This document shows, piece by piece, positions 1 to 7,611 of a DNA stretch of 64,000 nt (positions are counted from its first letter, which is position 1; the number at the start of each line of letters is the position of its first letter). The position numbers and the translations under genes were made by a program. Source of the DNA: Clostridia bacterium. Its GTDB lineage: Bacteria; Bacillota; Clostridia; Christensenellales; DTU072. The stretch is taken from NCBI GenBank assembly GCA_016297005.1, contig JAEDHK010000007.1, forward strand, positions 30,297 through 94,296, given 5' to 3'. The notes below the pieces were generated by a model, which was given only the letters and a program-made list of their open reading frames with translations, did not search any database and had not been told where the DNA came from.

Positions 1-864
1 CGCAACAACCTCGTTACTGTCGGCAAAGTCGACCGCCACCGCATTACTGTTCTTTAAAATCTCGCTGTTCTCTACGTACAAAACGGCAATATCGTAATGT
101 TGAGACCCCCCGACGTAGGTCGCTTCGATTCCCATGCCGCGATAGTCCGGCACTCCGGTCAGGTTTTCTTGCTCGACAAAATCGTCCGTGTAGAACTCGG
201 TGCCTTTTACCTCGCTGCCATACAGATAAACAAGAATATCGTCGCTGATTCCCTGTTGACTGGCCACGTTGTATACAAGATGATAGTTTGTTACGATATA
301 CGCGCTGCCTTCCTCTTTATTGATGGAGTAGATTGCACCGCTTCCGGCCGTCATGGCGATCTGCGTTCCCGTCTGGTAACCGCCGCTTCTATAGGTAAAA
401 GACGTATTTTGCACGTCAAAACGGCAGTATACGGACACCGTGCCGAACAACGCGTTTTTCGATACTCCCGTTTCTTTACTGACGCTGAAATAATCTTCCA
501 AAAAGTCGAAATACGATCCGGTATAACCTTTCTTCTGCGCTTCCGCGTAGAGATCGCCGGCGGTAATGGACGCGTCTTTACCGTTCATTCCGTCGTTTCC
601 TTTTAAGTATTCGAGCCACTCTTTTTCCGTTCCGGAAAACCCGTTTCTGACGGCGATATCATAGGCGGATTCTCCTTTGATGCATTTTAAAAAGTCATCC
701 ATCGTCCCTTCGAATCCATTCTCCACCGCCAACGCGTAACATGCGTCGAGAGAGACGTCTCCGCCGGAAGTCTTTTTTTCGCCGCTCTCTCCGCACGCCG
801 CCAATGTTAGCAGCATCAGCATCATCGTTGCGACCGTAGCAATGATAAGTAGCTTCTTTTTCAT
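1..864 (-). CDS. Lipoprotein trypsin-like (HtrA-type) serine protease, C-terminus cut by window edge
   Basis: Reads from an ATG at 864 with a GGAGG ribosome binding site to the window edge, 288 codons open. It starts with a lipoprotein signal peptide (lipobox LAAC, Cys24), so it should be anchored outside the membrane. About residues 30-130 hold three degenerate repeats of the form NGFxGTxxxFL...KGE, then the chymotrypsin-fold domain begins: catalytic His195 in TNYHLVY and Asp258 in HYDIAVLY. The catalytic serine lies beyond the window. The protein is closely similar along its whole visible length to the next gene downstream on the same strand, so the pair is a tandem duplication. The role (extracytoplasmic protein quality control or processing) is inferred from the family. 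Confidence 0.85.
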   Translation of the reverse strand, partial: MKKKLLIIATVATMMLMLLTLAACGESGEKKTSGGDVSLDACYALAVENGFEGTMDDFLKCIKGESAYDIAVRNGFSGTEKEWLEYLKGNDGMNGKDASITAGDLYAEAQKKGYTGSYFDFLEDYFSVSKETGVSKNALFGTVSVYCRFDVQNTSFTYRSGGYQTGTQIAMTAGSGAIYSINKEEGSAYIVTNYHLVYNVASQQGISDDILVYLYGSEVKGTEFYTDDFVEQENLTGVPDYRGMGIEATYVGGSQHYDIAVLYVENSEILKNSNAVAVDFADSNEVVA

Positions 865-974
865 GTATCCTCCGAGGTTCTTTTTCCTTATTCTATATAT
901 AGTATTGCCCTTTACTTAAACACATATTTAAATACTATTATATATGTGCGCCGCGGGCAGAAGAATTTTCGCTC

Positions 975-2498
975 TCAGCCGATTTCGACAATACATTCTT
1001 CCGTCATCAAAAACTGTGCCGATTCTTCTTCGCCGTCACGGGAATAGGTCACGGTTACCTTATCGCCCACGCGCATGGTCAGCATCAGATCAACGATGAT
1101 AAAAGAGCGATCGATGACGTATTCTTCCGTTGTTCCGCCTATCCGTTCAACGGACAAAGTAAGCAGAACGTCCCCTGCTTGCAATTCCCCGTCGGCAAGA
1201 CTGTCTGCCGTTACTTCGGACACGACGACTTTCTCTTTAATCTTAGCCCGCCCGTCTTCGGTACGAATGGCGCTGCTTTCTTCCACGCCCACGTTAATAC
1301 CAAGAAGGCACTTACGTACGTCGAAAGATTTATTTACGTCGTCTTTATAATAGAGAATGTTTTCTACAATGTATTTTACCACGTTTGACGGCAAAGCATA
1401 ACCCATACTCTCCACGTTTTGTTCGACCGTACGCGCATTGACGATACCGAGCAACTTCCCGTCCGAACCAAACAGTCCCCCGCCGCTGTTGCCCGAATTG
1501 ATCGCCGTATCGATGCGCATTACGCGGAAAGTCGCATAACTGCTCTCATCGGCCGCCACAAGGGTTATCTTTTCGCTGTCGACGCTGATGACGCCTTTGG
1601 TTACGGAAATGCCTTTCGCCTCCGCATTGCCTACGGCATAGGCCACCTGCCCGACGCCGATCTCGTTACTATCGGCAAAAGTAACGGCCTGAACGTCAGC
1701 GCTCTTCAATCTGTCGCTCTGAATTTTCAGAACGGCAATGTCGTAATACATAGAGCCACCCACGTAGGTCGCCATGATGCCCATGCCCTCTTCGCTTACG
1801 GCGCTATCTCCGAATAACTCTTGCGTATAGAATTCGCTCCCGACGATCTCGCTGCCGTATAAGCTCACGCAGATATGATCGCTGATGCCGGTGGTACTGC
1901 TTGAATTATAAACGACGTGGTAATTTGTGATGACGTAAGCTTCTCCCGTGTCTCTGTTAATACTGTAAAAAACGCCGCTTCCCGCCGAGGTGGTAGTTAC
2001 TTCCTGTATTTCATAGTAAAAAAAGTTTCCTACACGCTGTTCCACAATAAAAGAGCAGATGATCGACACCGAAGAAAACAGGTTGTCTCTGTTCAGGCCC
2101 GTTTCGCCGTTTAACGTCAGATATTGTGCCAGGAATTCGTAAAACGTGCCGCTGAAATCTTTTTCCGCCGCTTCTTCATAAACGTCGTACACGGTCATAT
2201 GCGCGTCTTGTCCGTCTATACCGTTGTCTCCTTTCTCTCCTTTAAGCGACAAAAGCCATTCCGCTTCCGTCCCTTCAAAACCGTTCTTTACGGCAATATC
2301 ATAAGCCGATTCTCCTTTCAACGTCGCCAAAAAATCAGCGAGCGTACCTTCGTATCCGTATGCCACCGCTTGCGAATACAGTTCTTCCGCCGAATTCGAT
2401 TGTTCCTCCGTTTCCGTATTCGTATTATTGCACGCGACGAGCATGAGCATACAAATAACGACAAGAAACGCGCCGGTTATGACAGTCTTTTTTTTCAT
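975..2498 (-). CDS. Lipoprotein HtrA/DegP-like serine protease with PDZ domain
   Basis: 507 residues, complete. Signal peptide with lipobox LVAC (Cys23); residues about 35-130 contain three repeats of the NGFEGTxxxWL/FL...KGE type, with a short collagen-like GEKGDNGIDGQDA stretch between repeats two and three. The protease domain has the full triad: His194 (TNYHVVY), Asp253 (YYDIAVLKI) and Ser338 (GNSGGGLF). About residues 390-507 fit a C-terminal PDZ domain (ADGELQAGDVLLTLS). The start has a GGGAGGG ribosome binding site. It lies 110 bp upstream of its truncated paralogue, same strand. HtrA proteins degrade or refold misfolded exported proteins; the lipid anchor and N-terminal repeats are an unusual front end for this family and may bind wall or partner protein (inference). 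Confidence 0.92.
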   Translation of the reverse strand: MKKKTVITGAFLVVICMLMLVACNNTNTETEEQSNSAEELYSQAVAYGYEGTLADFLATLKGESAYDIAVKNGFEGTEAEWLLSLKGEKGDNGIDGQDAHMTVYDVYEEAAEKDFSGTFYEFLAQYLTLNGETGLNRDNLFSSVSIICSFIVEQRVGNFFYYEIQEVTTTSAGSGVFYSINRDTGEAYVITNYHVVYNSSSTTGISDHICVSLYGSEIVGSEFYTQELFGDSAVSEEGMGIMATYVGGSMYYDIAVLKIQSDRLKSADVQAVTFADSNEIGVGQVAYAVGNAEAKGISVTKGVISVDSEKITLVAADESSYATFRVMRIDTAINSGNSGGGLFGSDGKLLGIVNARTVEQNVESMGYALPSNVVKYIVENILYYKDDVNKSFDVRKCLLGINVGVEESSAIRTEDGRAKIKEKVVVSEVTADSLADGELQAGDVLLTLSVERIGGTTEEYVIDRSFIIVDLMLTMRVGDKVTVTYSRDGEEESAQFLMTEECIVEIG

Positions 2499-2572
2499 AC
2501 GAAAATCCCTCCCGTACTATTTTTGTACACATTATAATACCGTTTCTTAAAAAAAAACTAAAAAAACAGATA

Positions 2573-3163
2573 TTATTTTTTACTAAACGCGCAACCGCAA
2601 AAGTTCTGGCGATACAGATCGTATTCCCGACATAATTCTCCGCTTCGGACGTTCCCTCCCCGCTTTTTGAAATCGGAGCAAAGATATTCCGGTCCGCCCT
2701 CCCTTTGCAAGGATAAGCCGATCGCGTTGAGTAGTTCGGCGTTTTTCAGTGGCGACAAAGTAAGCGTAGTTGCAAAAAAGTCGCACCCCTCTTCTTTCGC
2801 TTTCTTTTCGGTCTCCGCAAGGCGCAAACGGTAACACTTTTCGCACCTGGGGCCCCTTTCGGGCGCTTCTTCCAAACCTCTTGCTTCCCGCAAGAATTCT
2901 TCCGGATCGTAAGACGCCACGATCAACCTCGTTTCAGGCGCGTAAAGAGACAAAAATCGTTCCAACTCCCCAGCGCGCTTATCGTATTCTTCCCGAGTGG
3001 AAATATTGGGATTGTAAAAAAAGATCGTCACGTCGAAGTGCGTCAATAACCGATCGACGCATCCGCTTGCACAGGGGGCGCAACAGGCGTGCAGGAGCAG
3101 TTTTTTTTCGTCTCCCTTTTCCGCAATCTGTCTTTCCATGACCAAATCGTAATTCTGTTTCAT
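2573..3163 (-). CDS. queH: Epoxyqueuosine reductase QueH
   Basis: 196 residues from the ATG at 3163, which has an AGGAAAC ribosome binding site; a longer reading with 12 more residues from 3199 has none. Recognised by LLLHACCAPC (Cys27-28 and Cys31), the FYNPNI stretch at about 49-54, the GPRCEKC motif (Cys107 and Cys110) and a C-terminal CGC pair (Cys189 and Cys191), all characteristic of the QueH/DUF208 family. QueH reduces epoxyqueuosine to queuosine in tRNA anticodons as a non-QueG alternative, using an iron-sulphur cluster and a second metal. No other queuosine gene is next to it. Confidence 0.93.
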   Translation of the reverse strand: MKQNYDLVMERQIAEKGDEKKLLLHACCAPCASGCVDRLLTHFDVTIFFYNPNISTREEYDKRAGELERFLSLYAPETRLIVASYDPEEFLREARGLEEAPERGPRCEKCYRLRLAETEKKAKEEGCDFFATTLTLSPLKNAELLNAIGLSLQREGGPEYLCSDFKKRGGNVRSGELCREYDLYRQNFCGCAFSKK

Positions 3164-3170
3164 GTTTCCT

Positions 3171-3199
3171 ATTTTAGCAAAATTTCGACTAAAAAACAA
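3171..3199 (-). promoter_or_regulatory. Candidate sigma-A promoter for queH
   Basis: On the minus strand TTGTTT, 17 bp, TAAAAT, ending 8 nt before the queH start codon. Moderate match only, and the very short leader would leave the ribosome binding site at the transcript 5' end. Confidence 0.4.
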
Positions 3200-3222
3200 C
3201 TCTTTAAAAAAAGAAGAGAATG

Positions 3223-3438
3223 TTACTTCCCTTCTTTACAATTTATTTGATGTCCAATCAACTCGTCTATTGAAAGACCAAAAACATCCGCCAATGCGAC
3301 ACATTGACAGATATTGGGGATCCCTTTATCCAATTCTATCCAGCTAATGGTATTCTGTGGCAAACCCGTAAGTTTAGAAACCTGCGTTTGCGTCATACCG
3401 CTTGATATTCTTGCATCTCTGATTTCTTTTCCGTACAT
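3223..3438 (-). CDS. XRE-family helix-turn-helix transcriptional regulator
   Basis: A 71-residue single-domain HTH_3 protein. The DNA-binding core reads RDARISSGMTQTQVSKLTGL then NTISWIELDKG, the usual Cro/CI helix arrangement, followed by a short tail with VFGLSIDELIG. The first ATG at 3438 is chosen; no Shine-Dalgarno is visible in front of it, and a TTG immediately upstream is also open. It is divergent from a small membrane protein gene, and the 90-bp gap contains two almost identical inverted repeats, so this is most likely the local repressor controlling both genes (inference). The segment is clearly more AT-rich than its neighbours, suggesting acquired DNA. Confidence 0.88.
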   Translation of the reverse strand: MYGKEIRDARISSGMTQTQVSKLTGLPQNTISWIELDKGIPNICQCVALADVFGLSIDELIGHQINCKEGK

Positions 3439-3448
3439 CAACTATAGT

Positions 3449-3464
3449 TTAGCAATATATTGCT
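3449..3464. promoter_or_regulatory. Operator copy 1 of the XRE locus
   Basis: TTAGCAATATATTGCT; its last 14 bases are a perfect palindrome (AGCAATATATTGCT). It sits 10 bp in front of the regulator start codon. An identical 16-mer with one mismatch starts exactly 30 bp away at 3479. Confidence 0.7.
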
Positions 3465-3473
3465 TCGCCAGTC

Positions 3474-3502
3474 TTGACTTAGCAATATCTTGCTGATATA
3501 AT
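3474..3502 (+). promoter_or_regulatory. Strong sigma-A promoter for the small membrane protein
   Basis: TTGACT at 3474-3479, 17-bp spacer, TATAAT at 3497-3502. The spacer is almost entirely occupied by operator copy 2. Confidence 0.85.
3479..3494. promoter_or_regulatory. Operator copy 2 of the XRE locus, inside the divergent promoter
   Basis: TTAGCAATATCTTGCT, one mismatch from copy 1 and on the same phase of the helix (30 bp apart). It fills the spacer between the -35 and -10 of the rightward promoter, where a bound repressor would block RNA polymerase. Confidence 0.7.
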
Positions 3503-3530
3503 TATTTTGAAACTAAGGAAAGGAGTGATA

Positions 3531-4022
3531 ATGATGAGATACGACGATGATTATTCTTGGAAATATGAAAAAAAGGATGAAGATATCAATACCATATACA
3601 AATGCAATGATGAACCCGAAAACACGCCTCCTCAAAAACCCTTTTTAAAAATAAATAAAAAAACGACCCTTGTTGTCGTTGCTATTATAGTTTTTATTTT
3701 ACTTTGCGTTTTTTTAATTCCCACGGGACCAAATGTTGTCGGAACATATTATGGGGCCGATTTTTTTTATGACGATGTAACGCTTAAAACATATTATTTA
3801 CAAATTATACTACGATTGGATAAAAATAAGGACTTCAAAATGACTTTGATTATGCCCTACGAAGCTAATGAACCCTCTTATGTCTTGGGTAAATATACTG
3901 TCAATGATAATACAATTACTTTAATAACGGGTGCAACACAATCAAAAATTATATATAAATATAATGCATCGAATAAATCTTTAAAAACGACTGTAAATGA
4001 TATTGTTTTGTATAAACAATAA
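3531..4022 (+). CDS. Small single-span membrane protein with lipocalin-like outer domain
   Basis: 163 residues from the ATG at 3531, which has AAGGAGTG about 5 nt before it; a start 24 nt earlier would lie in front of that site. Residues about 1-40 are charged and cytoplasmic-looking, about 45-65 form one membrane segment (TLVVVAIIVFILLCVFLI), and about 70-163 form a beta-rich outer domain beginning VVGTYYG with GKYTVNDNTITL near its end. That pattern resembles small lipocalin-like domains, but I cannot name a family. It is paired with a divergent XRE regulator, strongly AT-rich, and has its own promoter and terminator. Function unknown; the layout would suit a regulator with a sensor or immunity-type membrane partner, but nothing proves it. 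Confidence 0.8.
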   Translation: MMRYDDDYSWKYEKKDEDINTIYKCNDEPENTPPQKPFLKINKKTTLVVVAIIVFILLCVFLIPTGPNVVGTYYGADFFYDDVTLKTYYLQIILRLDKNKDFKMTLIMPYEANEPSYVLGKYTVNDNTITLITGATQSKIIYKYNASNKSLKTTVNDIVLYKQ

Positions 4023-4076
4023 AAACGTAAATTCCTTTTAAGCTTACAAATTATTTATTCACATCTACAATAATTT

Positions 4077-4110
4077 GGCGCAAGGAAAATTCCTTGCGCC
4101 GTACGTTTTT
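4077..4110 (+). terminator. Rho-independent terminator
   Basis: Perfect 11-bp inverted repeat GGCGCAAGGAA / TTCCTTGCGCC at 4077-4100 followed on the plus strand by a T run at 4106-4110. It ends the small membrane protein transcript and may also slow the converging feo transcript, whose last stop codon is at 4109-4111. Confidence 0.75.
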
Positions 4111-4318
4111 ATTGCTTTTCAATAAACTTCTTTACGTCCTCGGCCGTACGGACGCACCCGTGACAGCTTTGACAATGCCCACCGCAAGAACCGCCGCAAT
4201 CGCAACAGGCGACGCTACCATTCTTTTTATTTTTCCTTTTTTTGACAACGGAACCGATGATTACGCCGACGACGAAAAGAACACAACTTACGATTAATAC
4301 GATTTCTGACGGAGACAC
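4109..4318 (-). CDS. FeoB-associated Cys-rich membrane peptide
   Basis: 69 residues: an N-terminal membrane helix (IVLIVSCVLFVVGVIIGSVV), a basic stretch, then a Cys-rich tail with CCDCGGSCGGHCQSCHGC. This is the FeoB-associated Cys-rich membrane protein family found right after feoB in many Firmicutes; the tail probably binds iron near the transporter. It starts 1 bp after the feoB stop and is the last gene of the feo operon. Confidence 0.9.
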   Translation of the reverse strand: MSPSEIVLIVSCVLFVVGVIIGSVVKKRKNKKNGSVACCDCGGSCGGHCQSCHGCVRTAEDVKKFIEKQ

Positions 4319-4319
4319 T

Positions 4320-6950
4320 TTATTTTCCTCTTTTTTCTTTAAACAATTTGCGATTGAGTTTTCCTTGGCTACCTAATACTATCCCTGCAATAATCAACGC
4401 CCAGACGACGATGAAGATAAAGACCGTCCACCACCACGTGCCGATGAGGTATACCATACACGCGGTTACGTAAGAGGTCGCGATCCAGAACAGGAGCGTT
4501 GAACGGAAAGCCTTCTTGCCCGGCAGTTCCGCTTTGGCCGTGGCAACGGCGGCAAAGCACGGAATAGTCAGCATATTGAAAGCGATAAAGGCGATCAGAC
4601 CGGCTACGTTGATACCCGTGCCCGAGATCATGGCGGCTACGGCCGCGACGCCCCCGTCCGCTTCGACGTCGATAACGGCGCCGGCAAGGCATGCTCCGAG
4701 CGTACCGAAGGTGGCGATGACGTTTTCTTTGGCAATGAGTCCCGTGACGGCGGCGACAACGAATACCCATCCGTTGGCGCCAAGCTGGCTCCCGAAACCG
4801 AGAGGCGTAAAGAGGGGCTGGATCAGTCCGCCGATACCCGCAAGAATACTGCCGTTGATCTGCTCGTCTTCCAGAAATTGCCAGTTCCAACCGAAGTGGC
4901 TTACGAACCAGATGAAGATGGTGGAAGCGAGGATGATGGTAAAGGCTTTCTTGACGAAGTGCTTGGCTTTATCCCACAAGTGAAGCATGAGCGATTTAAA
5001 CTGAGGCATATGGTAAGCCGGCAGCTCCATAATGAAAGGCGGGACCTCTCCTTTCATCGTGGTCGCTCTCATCAGGATGACGCAAACAATGGCGACCGCA
5101 ACGCCGAGCAGGTACATTCCGTACGTGATCAGGTCGGCATTGCCAACGCCGAACATTTGCACGATACCGCCTGCGATAGCCGTCAGAATGGGGAGCTTTG
5201 CACTGCAAGAGAAGAACGGAATAACGCGAATGGTCGCCGTACGTTCTTTCTCATCGGCAAGAGTACGGGTATTAATCATAGCGGGGATACTGCATCCGAA
5301 TCCCATGATCATCGGCATGAACGCTCTGCCCGACAAACCGAAACGGCGAAAAATTCTGTCCAGAATGAACGCTACGCGCGCCATATAACCGCTGTCTTCC
5401 AAGATGGAGAAGAACAGGAACAGCAGAAGTATCTGCGGCAGGAAGGAAAGCACCGAAAACAAGCCTGCCAGAATGCCGTCGACGACCAGGCCGCTCACCC
5501 AGGGGGCCGCACCGGAAAGGACTTGCGTCATGCATGCGGATAAGAATCCGGTAAAAGTATCCATCGTATTAAAAAGAACAATGCCGGGGGTGAATACGCT
5601 TTCTTCGTATCCGAAAAAGGTATTCACCGTCACTTCCGAACAGAATTCGTCTATCGCGGAAGCAAACATTACGTCCTCGAATTCTCCGTCCTCGTTTAAG
5701 ACGAGTTGGACTTTATATCCGTCCTTATTATAAAATTGTTCGTATTTGCGCCCCGCACCGTCGTATAGATCGACTAATTCGCCTTTTTCGTCGGTAAGAA
5801 CGGCCAATTCGTTTCCGTCCGCGTCAAAAAAGGCTTTAACAGGGTTTCCTTCTTTGTCGTAAGCATAGGGTACGATTTCGAGCGCGGCCGGTTCTCCGTT
5901 CTCAAAAACGGCGACGACTTCGTTTCCGTCTGCGTCGTAGTAGATACCGCCGTCTTCGACGTCTTCAATAACGTTACCGTTCGCGTCGTATACAACGATC
6001 GGTTCTTCCTTATCGAAAACGCCGCCTGCGCCTAGATATAGCAGGTCTTCCGAGAATGTCAAATGGAAGATCAAAAATAATAAGACTAAGAAAATCGGAA
6101 TACCAAAAATGCGGTTTGTGAGCACCTTATCCGCTTTGTCCGACTTTGTTAATTGACGATCGGAAGAGGCCTTTTTCTTCGTCAATACGTGAGAATAATT
6201 TTGAGAAATGTATTTATATCGGCTGTCCGCAATGATGGCTTCGAAGTCGTTACCGAAAACTTTGTCGTTAAAAGTAATCCTGGATTCCTCGATCACTTTC
6301 GCGACGTCCGGATGCGCGGCAACTTCCCGTTCGTCCGATTCCGCCATTTTTACGGCGTGGAAAAGCGCGTTTTCTACGCCGGCGTTTTCAAATGCCCCTT
6401 TGCATTTGTTTATTAAGGGCATGACGTCGGCGTCTTCCAGCACCGTCACGCCCTTACGCGGAAGTTTGCTGAAATCGTACGCCCGTTTCATCAATTCGTC
6501 CAATCCTTTCCCTTTCAATGCGGAAATAGGAACAACAGGCACGCCGATTTTCTTTTCCAAAGCAGCGGCGTCTATCTTGTCACCGTTCTTCTCCACTTCG
6601 TCTATCATGTTCAAAGCGATGACGAGCGGCACGTCGATCTCCATAAGTTGAGTAGTAAGATAGAGGTTACGTTCCGGGTTTGTCGCGTCGACGATGTTGA
6701 TCACGCAGTCCGGTTTTTCGTCCAAAATAAAATTCCGTGAGATGACTTCTTCCGGCGAGTAGGGCGATAAGGAGTATATTCCGGGCAGGTCGACGATAAA
6801 AATGGGCTCTGCACACTTTTTGTAGATGCCCTCTTTCTTGTCTACGGTAACGCCCGGCCAGTTACCGACGTGTGCCGTCGAGCCGGTCAGGTTATTAAAT
6901 AAAGTTGTTTTTCCGCAATTTGGGTTGCCGGCAAGCGCAAATTTTTTCAT
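4320..6950 (-). CDS. feoB: Ferrous iron transporter FeoB with an unusual repeat insertion
   Basis: 876 residues. The cytoplasmic GTPase domain has G1 GNPNCGKT (8-15), G3 DLPG (54-57) and G4 NMID (114-117). Membrane segments follow, with the Gate-type motif CSAKLPI in the core. Between the first membrane segment (about 282-299) and the next (from about 455) is an insertion of roughly 120 residues (about 312-430) containing at least seven short repeats of the form YDxDGNxV (at about 321, 339, 364, 376, 396, 407 and 418); topology places it outside the cell. FeoB imports Fe2+ in a GTP-dependent manner. It overlaps the feoA stop by one base, so the two are translationally coupled. The insertion is not part of the standard FeoB fold. 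Confidence 0.97.
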   Translation of the reverse strand: MKKFALAGNPNCGKTTLFNNLTGSTAHVGNWPGVTVDKKEGIYKKCAEPIFIVDLPGIYSLSPYSPEEVISRNFILDEKPDCVINIVDATNPERNLYLTTQLMEIDVPLVIALNMIDEVEKNGDKIDAAALEKKIGVPVVPISALKGKGLDELMKRAYDFSKLPRKGVTVLEDADVMPLINKCKGAFENAGVENALFHAVKMAESDEREVAAHPDVAKVIEESRITFNDKVFGNDFEAIIADSRYKYISQNYSHVLTKKKASSDRQLTKSDKADKVLTNRIFGIPIFLVLLFLIFHLTFSEDLLYLGAGGVFDKEEPIVVYDANGNVIEDVEDGGIYYDADGNEVVAVFENGEPAALEIVPYAYDKEGNPVKAFFDADGNELAVLTDEKGELVDLYDGAGRKYEQFYNKDGYKVQLVLNEDGEFEDVMFASAIDEFCSEVTVNTFFGYEESVFTPGIVLFNTMDTFTGFLSACMTQVLSGAAPWVSGLVVDGILAGLFSVLSFLPQILLLFLFFSILEDSGYMARVAFILDRIFRRFGLSGRAFMPMIMGFGCSIPAMINTRTLADEKERTATIRVIPFFSCSAKLPILTAIAGGIVQMFGVGNADLITYGMYLLGVAVAIVCVILMRATTMKGEVPPFIMELPAYHMPQFKSLMLHLWDKAKHFVKKAFTIILASTIFIWFVSHFGWNWQFLEDEQINGSILAGIGGLIQPLFTPLGFGSQLGANGWVFVVAAVTGLIAKENVIATFGTLGACLAGAVIDVEADGGVAAVAAMISGTGINVAGLIAFIAFNMLTIPCFAAVATAKAELPGKKAFRSTLLFWIATSYVTACMVYLIGTWWWTVFIFIVVWALIIAGIVLGSQGKLNRKLFKEKRGK

Positions 6951-7180
6951 TATTTTACCTCCGCAATAACGGCTTCCGCCTCGCTTTTTCTTAAAGTCAG
7001 TTCGTATCCTCGCAAGGTTACCTCGACGGGATCGCCCAGCGGCGCAACCTTCCTTAAATAAACGATTGCGCCCGGGGTTACCCCCATGTCGAACAAGCGA
7101 CGCCGTATCTTACCTTCGCCGCCTACAGACTTGATCACACCGGTCTGTCCAACAAAAAACTCACTCAGTTTTTTTTCCAT
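6950..7180 (-). CDS. feoA: FeoA family protein, copy 2
   Basis: 76 residues, SH3-like FeoA fold: GQTGVIKSVGGEGKIRRRLFDMGVTPG then RGYELTLRKSEAEAVIAEV. It is thought to bind FeoB and tune its activity. It directly precedes feoB with coupled start and stop. Its ribosome binding site (AAGGAGG) lies 8-14 nt before the ATG. Confidence 0.95.
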   Translation of the reverse strand: MEKKLSEFFVGQTGVIKSVGGEGKIRRRLFDMGVTPGAIVYLRKVAPLGDPVEVTLRGYELTLRKSEAEAVIAEVK

Positions 7181-7213
7181 ATTTTTTTGATTCCTCCTTT
7201 ATTATTCGTTTAT

Positions 7214-7429
7214 TTATACTCTCACAAGAATTTTTGTCGCCAGGTTTTTATCGAGCGCGAGTCTCCCCTCTTTTACCATCAAAACGACGCTACCGCACTC
7301 TTCGGACAAAACGGTCACAGTCGACCCTGTGGTTATCCCCAGGTTTTCCAGATGCTTTTTTACTTTTTCTTCGGTCATAATTTTGATTACCGTAACCGGA
7401 ACGTTCATAGGCGCCATAACGATCGGCAT
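7214..7429 (-). CDS. feoA: FeoA family protein, copy 1
   Basis: 71 residues from the ATG at 7429, chosen because GGGAGGG lies just upstream; an upstream in-frame extension has no ribosome binding site and would overlap the promoter leader. The protein reads KKHLENLGITTGSTVTVLSEECG then MVKEGRLALDKNLATKILV, a FeoA SH3-like domain. Two feoA genes ahead of feoB is common in Clostridia. First gene of the operon. Confidence 0.93.
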   Translation of the reverse strand: MPIVMAPMNVPVTVIKIMTEEKVKKHLENLGITTGSTVTVLSEECGSVVLMVKEGRLALDKNLATKILVRV

Positions 7430-7453
7430 TTTGCCCTCCCTATTATATAAATA

Positions 7454-7465
7454 TAATTTCATATT
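7454..7465. promoter_or_regulatory. Feo operator repeat, downstream copy
   Basis: TAATTTCATATT, identical to the 12-mer at 7521-7532; this copy falls in the transcribed leader just downstream of the -10. The paired copies flanking the promoter suggest binding of an iron regulator of the Fur or DtxR type (inference). Confidence 0.45.
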
Positions 7466-7477
7466 CATTTTAACAAA

Positions 7478-7506
7478 AATATACTCCTCTCCTTTTCCGT
7501 TGTCAA
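7478..7506 (-). promoter_or_regulatory. Feo operon promoter
   Basis: Minus strand TTGACA at 7506-7501, 17 bp, TATATT at 7483-7478. Strong match, about 50 nt ahead of the first feoA start. Confidence 0.85.
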
Positions 7507-7513
7507 GCAAAAA

Positions 7514-7529
7514 ATGAAATTAATTTCAT
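7514..7529. promoter_or_regulatory. Palindromic box upstream of the feo promoter
   Basis: ATGAAATTAATTTCAT, a perfect 16-bp palindrome 8 bp upstream of the -35. It overlaps the second TAATTTCATATT copy (7521-7532). Likely operator for an iron-responsive regulator; the protein is not identified here. Confidence 0.55.
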
Positions 7530-7551
7530 ATTAATATGGAAATTTGGTATA

Positions 7552-7582
7552 CAATAAAAATACTCCCTTATATAAGGGAGTA
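7552..7582 (-). terminator. Rho-independent terminator of the lgt-iorAB transcript
   Basis: Perfect palindrome TACTCCCTTATATAAGGGAGTA at 7561-7582 followed on the minus strand by TTTTTATT. It separates iorB from the feo promoter. Confidence 0.85.
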
Positions 7583-7611
7583 AAAATCTTTCGTTATGCG
7601 TTAAAAATTTT

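Noticed and set aside
5640..6020. Repeats in feoB considered as a CRISPR-like or tandem DNA array
   Set aside because: The repeats are at protein level with variable spacing and diverged DNA inside an open frame.
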